Below are positions 1 to 5,198 of a DNA stretch of 10,041 nt, piece by piece. Within the stretch, counting starts at the first letter, position 1, and every line of letters begins with the position of its first letter. The stretch is taken from contig CANORX010000022.1 of the NCBI GenBank assembly GCA_947569225.1, forward strand, positions 1-10,041. The letters run 5' to 3'. The DNA comes from an uncultured Clostridia bacterium. GTDB lineage: Bacteria; Bacillota_I; Bacilli_A; RF39; UBA660. Position numbers and translations under genes: made by a program. The notes under the pieces were generated by a model. It saw only the letters and a list, made by a program, of their open reading frames with translations, was not told where the DNA came from and searched no databases.

Positions 1-2
1 TA

Positions 3-572
3 ATGATTTTGTTTTATTTTATAAAGTGTAATTATGCTTTAAATGTTTTGGAACTTGATGGGACTGTTAGTCATTTTGTGCAAAATCATATTGTTAATGA
101 TAGGTTAACAGTTATTATGAAGGTTGTTACTAATTTGGGAGATGTTTTTTTCTTTGTTATTTTTCTACTTTTGATTTTATTATTTTTTAAAGGTAAAGGT
201 TATTTTACAAGTATGACTTTGAATTTACTTTGTACTTTTTTATTTAGTGTTATTTTTAAAAATGTTTTTATGAGAGAAAGACCTCCTTATAGTTTAATTG
301 AAAAACCTTGGGATTATTCTTTTCCAAGTGGTCATACTATGTGTAGTATTGCTTTTTATGGTTTTCTCATATATTTAATAAACAAATATGTTAGTAATAA
401 ATTTTTAAAATATTTTTTAATTGTCTTGTGTGTGTTTATTGTTTTTGTTGTAGGTTTTTCAAGAATATATTTATCAGTTCATTATTTTACTGATGTTATT
501 TGTGGGGCTATTCTTGGACTTGTATGTTTGCTTATGTTTGTGAATTATGTTAAAATTAGAAATATAATATAG
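3..572 (+). CDS. PAP2-family membrane phosphatase (possible undecaprenyl-pyrophosphate phosphatase)
   Basis: The protein carries the full PAP2 (type 2 phosphatidic acid phosphatase) signature: KX6RP at residues 86-94, PSGH at 108-111, and SRX5H with a downstream Asp at 153-164 (S153, R154, H160, D164). R154, H111 and H160 are the residues expected to form the active site. Hydrophobic stretches near 48-63, 72-86, 117-128, 135-152 and 165-181 fit a multi-pass membrane protein. Bacterial members of this family remove phosphate from lipid pyrophosphates such as undecaprenyl-PP (BcrC type) or phosphatidylglycerol-phosphate; sequence alone does not tell which. The next gene, 13 bases downstream, is a PopT-type polyprenyl-phosphate transporter, which favours undecaprenyl-PP. 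The ATG at base 3 is the first in the window, no ribosome binding site can be seen, and family members often have an extra N-terminal helix, so the true start may lie upstream. Confidence 0.88.
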   Translation: MILFYFIKCNYALNVLELDGTVSHFVQNHIVNDRLTVIMKVVTNLGDVFFFVIFLLLILLFFKGKGYFTSMTLNLLCTFLFSVIFKNVFMRERPPYSLIEKPWDYSFPSGHTMCSIAFYGFLIYLINKYVSNKFLKYFLIVLCVFIVFVVGFSRIYLSVHYFTDVICGAILGLVCLLMFVNYVKIRNII

Positions 573-585
573 GGAGATAAAGATT

Positions 586-1431
586 ATGAGAGATAAGTTG
601 GTTTTGTTTTTTAAAGGTATTATTCTTGGGATTGCATTTATTATTCCAGGAGTTAGTGGTGGAACTTTAGCTGTTCTTTTAGGGATTTATGAAGAGTTGA
701 TTGAAGCGGCTAGTAGTTTTTATAAGGGATTAGATAATTTTAAAAAGTATTTTATGTATTTATTTCCAATAGGGCTTGGTGTTTTGGTTTCAGTGGGATT
801 GTGCGCTAAGGTTATTAAGTTTGGTTTGGAAAAAGCACCAATTATTACTATGTTAGTTTTTTTGGGACTTATTATAGGTGGTGTGCCTAAATTGTTTAAG
901 TCGGTGTATAAGCGCCCTGGATTAAAGGAACTGTCTTTTATGTTGATTGGTATTGTTATAGTTCTTTTTATGTTGATTGCTGATAAGGGTTCTAGTAATG
1001 TGTCGTTTGCTAATATTAACTTATTTGGTTATTTATTATTGTTTTTAGTAGGTATAGTTGCTTCTGCTACTATGGTTGTTCCTGGTATTAGTGGTTCTTT
1101 TACTTTGATGTTAATAGGGTATTATGAGCCTATTTTGAGTGTTGTTAATGATTTGACATCTATGAGTAATGTTAAAGATAATTTACTTATTATGCTTCCA
1201 TTTATATTAGGTATTGTTATTGGTATTGTTATTATTGCTAAATTAATTGGTTATTGTTTAAAAAAATATCCAACTTCAACTTATTATGTTATTCTTGGGT
1301 TTGTTCTTTCTTCTATTATAAGTGTTTTTTATGAAGTGTTTCAAAATAGTTTTAATTTGACTCATTGGATTATTGGTGTTATTTTAATGTTAGTGGATGC
1401 TTTATTTGTTTATAAAATTTTTGAGAAATAA
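586..1431 (+). CDS. popT: DUF368 / PopT-family polyprenyl-phosphate transporter
   Basis: This 281-aa, very hydrophobic protein has the two internally related motifs typical of DUF368: PGVSGG at residues 21-26 and PGISG at 166-170. Each is followed by a Gly-rich hydrophobic segment (LLGIYE and LIGYYE), as expected for an inverted-repeat transporter fold. DUF368 proteins (PopT) have been shown, alongside DedA/UptA proteins, to return undecaprenyl phosphate across the cytoplasmic membrane so that it can be reused for peptidoglycan and teichoic acid synthesis. The start is supported by AGGGAGA ten bases upstream. The gene follows the PAP2 phosphatase by 13 bases, so they are probably one operon: one enzyme would make undecaprenyl-P outside the membrane and the other would flip it in. 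Family assignment is secure; the substrate is inferred from the family. Confidence 0.88.
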   Translation: MRDKLVLFFKGIILGIAFIIPGVSGGTLAVLLGIYEELIEAASSFYKGLDNFKKYFMYLFPIGLGVLVSVGLCAKVIKFGLEKAPIITMLVFLGLIIGGVPKLFKSVYKRPGLKELSFMLIGIVIVLFMLIADKGSSNVSFANINLFGYLLLFLVGIVASATMVVPGISGSFTLMLIGYYEPILSVVNDLTSMSNVKDNLLIMLPFILGIVIGIVIIAKLIGYCLKKYPTSTYYVILGFVLSSIISVFYEVFQNSFNLTHWIIGVILMLVDALFVYKIFEK

Positions 1432-1461
1432 TTGATTTTTATGTGTGGAATATGTTATTAT
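1432..1461 (+). promoter_or_regulatory. Promoter of the disrupted tRNA-Gly gene
   Basis: TTGATT at 1432-1437 and TATTAT at 1456-1461 are separated by 18 bases. The half tRNA gene begins 8 bases after the -10 box, the usual spacing for a tRNA promoter. Transcription would run through the 5' tRNA half, across the element arm, and could reach the complete tRNA-Gly at 1706 and its terminator at 1791-1820. Confidence 0.6.
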
Positions 1462-1469
1462 ATTCTCAT

Positions 1470-1507
1470 GCAGGTGTAGTACAGCGGTTAGTATACGGCC
1501 TTGCCAA
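1470..1507 (+). pseudogene. 5' half of a tRNA-Gly(GCC) gene, cut at the anticodon loop
   Basis: Bases 1470-1507 match the first 38 positions of a tRNA-Gly: acceptor strand GCAGGTG, TA, a D arm GTAC...GTAT, the anticodon stem strand CGGCC and the anticodon loop TTGCCAA (anticodon GCC at 1503-1505). The following GTTAG cannot pair properly with CGGCC, and no acceptor or T-arm complement follows (no CACCTGC plus CCA), so it cannot make a full tRNA. It matches the complete tRNA at 1706 in 31 of 38 positions, with most differences in the anticodon stem, so it is a related but distinct gene. Its good promoter suggests that it was recently functional. The missing 3' half (expected to begin GGCCG after TTGCCAA) may lie at the far end of the element, outside the window. 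Confidence 0.75.
1501..1507 (+). other. Probable attachment-site core (attL), TTGCCAA
   Basis: tRNA-like sequence ends here, at a 7-base anticodon loop. Tyrosine integrases of the tRNA-targeting type often use the anticodon loop as crossover region and the stem arms as core binding sites. The same 7 bases recur at 1737-1743 in the anticodon loop of the complete tRNA-Gly. An integrase gene whose 3' end points here starts its stop codon at 1857. Choosing between 1501 and 1737 as the active junction needs the other end of the element. Confidence 0.55.
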
Positions 1508-1539
1508 GTTAGTAACGTAAGGTTGAAATTAAAACCGTT

Positions 1540-1625
1540 AAACCTTGAAATATAAAGGGTTTCTGATGTGCGAGCAATTAAAAATAATGAAAAAAGTGGT
1601 ATCGTGTACCAATTCGTGTACCAAA
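1540..1625. repeat. Element-end arm with tandem TCGTGTACCA repeat and small inverted repeat
   Basis: TCGTGTACCAAT (1602-1613) is followed directly by TCGTGTACCAAA (1614-1625), a 12-base tandem repeat with 11 matches. The first unit also forms a small dyad with upstream bases (TGGTA 1597-1601, TACCA 1607-1611). At 1540-1562 AAACCTT and AAGGGTTT form an imperfect dyad around GAAATATA. Short direct repeats near an att core are typical of arm-type binding sites for tyrosine integrases; that role is inferred. The rest of 1508-1705 holds no plausible gene. Confidence 0.5.
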
Positions 1626-1705
1626 ATAACAAACTTTATCTAAATCACATTAAATTATCTTTAATTGTTCCTACATTAAAATCTGCAAAAAATTAATAAA
1701 AAAAT

Positions 1706-1780
1706 GCAGGTATAGTACAGTGGTTAGTACATCTCGTTGCCAACGAGAGAACGGCAGTTCGAATCTGCTTACTTGCTCCA
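1706..1780 (+). tRNA. tRNA-Gly (GCC), complete with encoded CCA
   Basis: The 75 bases fold as a standard tRNA. The acceptor stem pairs GCAGGTA with TACTTGC (one G-U). The D arm is GTAC...GTAC. The anticodon stem TCTCG/CGAGA holds the loop TTGCCAA, with anticodon GCC at 1739-1741. A four-base variable loop GAAC precedes the T stem GGCAG/CTGCT with loop TTCGAAT, then discriminator T and CCA. It reads the glycine codons GGC and GGT. No convincing promoter of its own lies just upstream (TTGTTC at 1665-1670 has no good -10 at the right distance), so it may depend on the tRNA promoter at 1432-1461. An intrinsic terminator follows 10 bases later. It lies between the split tRNA-Gly and the integrase gene, so it is either carried by the element or is itself the attachment site. 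Confidence 0.95.
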
Positions 1781-1790
1781 ATTGAAAGTT

Positions 1791-1820
1791 AAATCTCTAG
1801 TGATAGAGATTTTTTCTTTT
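1791..1820 (+). terminator. Intrinsic terminator after tRNA-Gly
   Basis: AAATCTCTA (1791-1799) pairs perfectly with TAGAGATTT (1804-1812) around a GTGA loop and runs into a T-rich tract (to about 1820). It ends rightward transcription from the tRNA before it meets the convergent integrase operon. Confidence 0.85.
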
Positions 1821-1825
1821 ACAAT

Positions 1826-1856
1826 TAAAAACCCGAAATATAATAATTATCTCGAG
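1826..1856 (-). terminator. Intrinsic terminator of the integrase operon
   Basis: Read leftwards, CTCGAGA (1856-1850) can pair with TTTCGGG (1838-1832) using two G-U pairs, and a run of five T follows (1831-1827). It begins right after the integrase stop codon. Together with the tRNA terminator it forms a convergent pair. Confidence 0.6.
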
Positions 1857-3455
1857 TTAAGTTACTTTATTTAATGGTTCAATCTTTATCTTTTTATATA
1901 TCTGTTTAAATCCTTCAAATATAGCTTCAATTTCTTCATCATCTAATTGATTATCAATAATTGCTATTTTTCTAAATACTGGGAATAAATCAAATAAATA
2001 ATTCTGACACTGTTTTAAATCATTTATATAATCAATTTCTTCTATCGGTTTTGATAGCAATTTTTGTATTAATGAATTTACTTTTCTTTTATTATTAAGT
2101 CTATTCACACTTATACGGTATAATTCTGAATAAGTTAAACCTAAGGCATTTCTAAATTCTTCCTCAAACTTATTTAAGAGTTTTTTATCTTCTTCAAGAT
2201 TACTTTGGTTATAAATACCTAGTACTGTACTTACTTTAGACCAACCAAAACGTTTTTTAACTGCTTCAATATTGGTTTCACCTTGTAGCATAAACGTTGC
2301 TGCACTATGCCTCAATACTCTAAGAGGTAAATCTTTATAACCTAATAATCTAATGAATACTCTCCATTCGGCAGTATATCGTGATGGTGTTATTAATTCA
2401 TTATCTAACCATGATGTAAATATAAAATCATCATTAGTAACTATCATACCACATTGTTCTTTAAAGTATCTATAATTATCTATTAAATTTAACGTATACT
2501 CACTAATAGTAATTTCTCTCTCACTAGCTTCTGTTTTAAGGTCTTTAATTATTAATTCTCCTGTAAGCCGTGATTTAACCAATGCTCTAACAATTTTAAT
2601 AGTCATTCTTCTTCTATTAATATCAGAATATTTAATTGCTAGTATTTCTTCAATTCTTAAACCAGTTTCCAAGAATAGGTTGATAAGTAATCTGAGTCTT
2701 ATATTTTTTTTATCAATTTCATCTAAAACATAGTGAATATCGGTGTTTGCTAGATAATTTCTATCTTTTGCTTTATATTTTGGTTTTTGTTCTACTTCAT
2801 CAAAAGGATTATCTTTTATTATTTTCAATTTATCTTTAAAATACACAAATGCTTTATGCATTAATTCATAAGGATTATTTATTGTGTTTTCAGATAATGT
2901 TTCATTTTCATTTTCTTTAACTGGCTTAGCAGAAAATAATTCATCAACATAATTTTGTGCATCTTCTACGGTAATATCCGTAATTTTTTTATTAAGCAAA
3001 ACACAATCTCTAATAAAACGTCCTTGATAGATAATAACATCTTTCTCATAAGTTGTTCTTCCTATTCTTTTTCCTGTTTTTTTACCAATTAAAGATTTTC
3101 TGTATACAAAAAAGTTTTCAAAGCCCTCTCTTAGTGTTAAATCTTGGAACTCATTATCTTTTTCAACTACTTCTTCTAAACCATTTTGAGAATTTTCACT
3201 TTTCTCTTTACCTTGTTTAAGAGAATTTAGGAATTCCCATTTTTTATTAATTGCATTTAATAGTCCTTGAACTACTTTAGTAAATCTTTGTTTATTACCT
3301 TTTAAATCGGTATATCTCATGGATATTCGGAATTTATCTGTACCTATCTCATAAATATACTTTAAATCCTCATCAGTAATACCTAAAGTTTTAGCTTTAT
3401 TAAATGAAATGGAAAATCCTTTTAATCCTTCTTTTGTTAAATTAGACTTGTTCAC
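1857..3455 (-). CDS. int: Tyrosine recombinase / integrase with long C-terminal extension
   Basis: This enzyme probably integrates and excises the element at the tRNA-Gly locus. The catalytic domain lies at about residues 235-418: R267 in LETGLR, K307 in DLKTEA, R382 in LRHSAATFM, W405 in FGW at the usual His/Trp position, and the nucleophile Y415 in GIYNQ. The HxxR His is replaced by Arg (R379), so the box reads RxxR. Residues 104-230 fit the SAM-like core-binding domain; residues 1-75 look like a small N-terminal arm-binding domain, joined by an acidic linker (80-103). About 117 residues follow Y415, whereas most integrases end within 15-30 residues, so this tail is unusual. The GTG start at 3455 overlaps the excisionase-like gene by 14 bases and has GGAG five bases upstream, which suggests coupled translation. 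The 3' end faces the tRNA, the normal layout for tRNA-targeting elements. Confidence 0.93.
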   Translation of the reverse strand: MNKSNLTKEGLKGFSISFNKAKTLGITDEDLKYIYEIGTDKFRISMRYTDLKGNKQRFTKVVQGLLNAINKKWEFLNSLKQGKEKSENSQNGLEEVVEKDNEFQDLTLREGFENFFVYRKSLIGKKTGKRIGRTTYEKDVIIYQGRFIRDCVLLNKKITDITVEDAQNYVDELFSAKPVKENENETLSENTINNPYELMHKAFVYFKDKLKIIKDNPFDEVEQKPKYKAKDRNYLANTDIHYVLDEIDKKNIRLRLLINLFLETGLRIEEILAIKYSDINRRRMTIKIVRALVKSRLTGELIIKDLKTEASEREITISEYTLNLIDNYRYFKEQCGMIVTNDDFIFTSWLDNELITPSRYTAEWRVFIRLLGYKDLPLRVLRHSAATFMLQGETNIEAVKKRFGWSKVSTVLGIYNQSNLEEDKKLLNKFEEEFRNALGLTYSELYRISVNRLNNKRKVNSLIQKLLSKPIEEIDYINDLKQCQNYLFDLFPVFRKIAIIDNQLDDEEIEAIFEGFKQIYKKIKIEPLNKVT

Positions 3456-3762
3456 TTGTTCTCCATGAAGTTACATTATCAATATTACTTCTTTTAGTAC
3501 TTGTTTGCAGAAAATTCTCAATATCACTTATATAAAAGTGTCTTTCATTTCCTATCCATGTAACTGGAAGAATTTTTTCATTAATAGCTTTAGTAAGAAT
3601 ATATTTAGATAGTTTTGGGTAGATTTTAGTAATCTCATTTATCCCATATAGCTGTTCTTTATCCTCTTTAGCAGCATCAATACTTAGATGTTCCTCATAA
3701 TTTTTTATTAATCCACCAATTTCAATGAATAGGTCGCTTAAACAATTTATTTCTTTACCCAT
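3442..3762 (-). CDS. Excisionase-like winged-helix (MerR/Xis type) DNA-binding protein
   Basis: This 106-aa protein has a helix-turn-helix segment at residues 38-86 (YGINEITKIYPKL, then AINEKILPVTWIGNERHFY, then ISDIENFL). The order of helix, recognition helix, small beta wing and closing helix, ending in a W-x-G-N-x-R-H-F-Y type wing, is that of small excisionase/HTH_17 proteins. Residues 1-36 are an acidic helical extension not typical of the smallest excisionases. Its position directly before the integrase, with a 14-base overlap, supports a directionality-factor role: bending att DNA and favouring excision. The ATG at 3762 follows AAAGGAG by seven bases, and the gene overlaps the end of the upstream 135-aa gene by 8 bases. 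A transcriptional regulator role is also possible. Confidence 0.7.
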   Translation of the reverse strand: MGKEINCLSDLFIEIGGLIKNYEEHLSIDAAKEDKEQLYGINEITKIYPKLSKYILTKAINEKILPVTWIGNERHFYISDIENFLQTSTKRSNIDNVTSWRTSEQV

Positions 3763-4162
3763 TAAAATTCTCCTTTCTACTTATTTTTTTATCTAATCTT
3801 GAAGTAAGTATTTCTAAAATATAATCTCTTACTTCTTTATGTAATTCTCTTGCTCTATCCTGTGTAAATATTTTAGGTTTTAGGTTATCTTTCCACATAT
3901 TATTATCAGTACAATCACTATGATGTCCTATTAAAACTTCCATTTGATTATCACAATCTCTTTCTTGTGGTAAGTAAACCCATATACATATATCTATATT
4001 AGTATCATAAGTATCAAATATTTTTAATAACGTTCCTTGCTCAGCACCATTATTAAAGATTTCAATAACACCATCTAAATCAATATTTAGTTTCAATAAT
4101 TCAGCTGCTACTGATTTAAATATATCATTAGACTTTCTTATTTTATCGCTCCATACTATCAT
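3755..4162 (-). CDS. Unrecognised 135-aa protein in the recombination operon
   Basis: I do not recognise a family. The protein is soluble-looking, with no signal peptide or membrane segment. An N-terminal helix (residues 5-25) is followed by alternating strand-like and acidic segments (IDICIWVYL at 56-64, MEVLIGHH near 74-81), then a long charged helix (about 100-125) and a basic C-terminus. There is a Cys/His-rich patch (QERDCDNQ, then HHSDC, about residues 66-84), but it does not form a clear zinc motif. The ATG at 4162 has a strong GGGGGAG seven bases upstream. It sits 21 bases after the resolvase stop and overlaps the excisionase-like gene by 8 bases, so it is co-expressed with recombination functions. 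A role as accessory recombination or control factor is only a guess from position. Confidence 0.75.
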   Translation of the reverse strand: MIVWSDKIRKSNDIFKSVAAELLKLNIDLDGVIEIFNNGAEQGTLLKIFDTYDTNIDICIWVYLPQERDCDNQMEVLIGHHSDCTDNNMWKDNLKPKIFTQDRARELHKEVRDYILEILTSRLDKKISRKENFNG

Positions 4163-4183
4163 TCAATTTCTCCCCCTGTCTTT

Positions 4184-4801
4184 TTATTTCATGTATTTTT
4201 TTACCATATTGTAATAAGTGTTGGTTTTTAATCCTAAAATTGCTCTCGCTTCACGTGCTGTTATTTCATTTTTCTTAACTTTTTCTACTATCGTTTCAAA
4301 TTCATCTGGTTTTTTTATAACAGGACGTCCATACGGTCTACCTGTTTTTGTTTTCTTAGTTTTCATTACAATATCTATTCCAGCCCTTTGCCTAGATAAT
4401 AGTTTTTTCCTTTCAACATCTGCAACATAAGAAAGTAAAGCTAATATGATATCGTTGATTACACTTTTTAATAAATCGTTTTCATTGCCAGTATCCAAAA
4501 CAGGCATATCAAGGACTTTAATGTTTGCCTTAATATTTTTGGTTATATCTCGCCATTCTTCAAGAATTTGTGAATAATTGCGGCCTAATCTGTCTAAACT
4601 TTGAATTATCAACAAATCATTTTCCCGTAATGCATTCTTTAAAACTTGATATTGAGGTCTATCGTTAAAATTTTTTCCTGATGCTTTCTCAATATAAATA
4701 TCACGTTCTGGAATATTAAAATCTTTAATAGCTTCGAGCTGTCTTGCTATATTCTGGCTAGGGTCTGATATTCTCAAATAAGCAAATATTTTATTGTTCA
4801 A
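4184..4801 (-). CDS. Serine recombinase (resolvase/invertase family)
   Basis: This 205-aa protein matches small serine recombinases throughout. The catalytic S12 lies in YLRIS, followed by ARQLEAI, SGKNFNDRP at 41-49, the DRLGRN box (D70, R71, R74), a long E-helix with ERKKLLSRQRAGI, the linker GRPYGRP, and a C-terminal helix-turn-helix at about 168-205 (ITAREARAILGLKTNTYYNMV). It cuts and rejoins DNA through a 5' phosphoserine link and usually resolves multimers or inverts a segment. The start codon is TTG at 4801, with AGAGGTGA six to seven bases upstream; no ATG nearby is equally well placed. It is first in a four-gene leftward unit (resolvase, 135-aa protein, excisionase-like, integrase) and has a promoter at 4823-4854. 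In an element that already has a tyrosine integrase, a resolvase or invertase role is more likely than integration. Confidence 0.93.
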   Translation of the reverse strand: MNNKIFAYLRISDPSQNIARQLEAIKDFNIPERDIYIEKASGKNFNDRPQYQVLKNALRENDLLIIQSLDRLGRNYSQILEEWRDITKNIKANIKVLDMPVLDTGNENDLLKSVINDIILALLSYVADVERKKLLSRQRAGIDIVMKTKKTKTGRPYGRPVIKKPDEFETIVEKVKKNEITAREARAILGLKTNTYYNMVKKYMK

Positions 4802-4822
4802 GTAAAATCACCTCTTAAATAA

Positions 4823-4854
4823 ATTATATATTTGTTTCTAGAAATGATCGAGCC
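4823..4854 (-). promoter_or_regulatory. Promoter of the resolvase-integrase operon (GGCTCGATC type)
   Basis: Read leftwards, GGCTCGATC (4854-4846) is followed 17 bases later by a perfect TATAAT (4828-4823), about 20 bases before the TTG start. The -35 hexamer TCGATC is poor by sigma-70 standards, yet the same sequence and spacing occur before the primase gene (7662-7693). Shared spacer bases (TAGAAACAA here, TAGGAACAA there) suggest a common regulator. Confidence 0.65.
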
Positions 4855-5198
4855 CGAAAGTTTTAAAAATGTCCGAATAATTTTTAAAATTTTAAAAACT
4901 AATAAATATGACTTTTTTAAAATCAAAAATCACTTATTATGAATGTTTGTTTTATGTATACTTTTTTAAAATCAAGTATAGGTAGGGAAGAAAAGGAAAA
5001 ATAATTGTAGCTTATTACTAAATATGTAATTATAAATTTTAATATTTTATATTTACATAATTTTTGTTTAAGTAAAAAATTTTTTCATTTTCTTCTTTAT
5101 ACGAACCCAAACCATTATTTTATATATGTTTTTTGTAAGTTTCATTCTTCTTTTATTTTTCTTTTAAAAGAAGAATTTTTCTTTATCAAAAACAAATA
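4855..5198. other. Gene-free AT-rich stretch with direct and inverted repeats (possible res site or origin)
   Basis: There is no plausible gene here. The 16-base sequence ACTTTTTTAAAATCAA occurs exactly twice, at 4911-4926 and 4960-4975 (49 bases apart). The second copy sits inside a hairpin with arms TATACTT (4957-4963) and AAGTATA (4974-4980). Further right, ATTCTTCTTTT (5144-5154) and AAAAGAAGAAT (5166-5176) form a perfect 11-base stem. The first part lies just upstream of the resolvase promoter, where resolvase res sites usually are; the AT richness also fits a replication origin. Neither role is proven. Confidence 0.4.
5144..5180 (+). terminator. Strong hairpin 3' of the primase gene (weak terminator candidate)
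   Basis: An 11-base perfect stem (5144-5154 with 5166-5176) has an 11-base loop. A short T run follows only on the rightward strand (5176-5180). Leftward transcripts from the primase gene would form the stem but meet GAAAC afterwards, so it may act as an mRNA 3'-end stabiliser rather than an efficient terminator in that direction. Confidence 0.35.

Noticed and set aside
1402..1632. Leftward 76-codon open frame across the half tRNA
   Set aside because: It overlaps the tRNA promoter, the tRNA-Gly half and the repeat arm, has no ribosome binding site or recognisable protein features, and is best explained as chance.
1508..1705. Group I intron inside a split tRNA-Gly
   Set aside because: The downstream tRNA is complete by itself and its anticodon stem does not complement the first half. 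No group I core motifs are visible and 200 bases is short for one.
3442..4162. Toxin-antitoxin pair made of the 135-aa and 106-aa proteins
   Set aside because: The second protein fits an excisionase better, and neither resembles a known toxin family.
4218..4430. Rightward open frame inside the resolvase gene
   Set aside because: It lies wholly opposite a well-conserved serine recombinase and has no features of its own.
4911..4975. Iteron array for plasmid-type replication
   Set aside because: Only two copies of the repeat exist, which is too few to call iterons.
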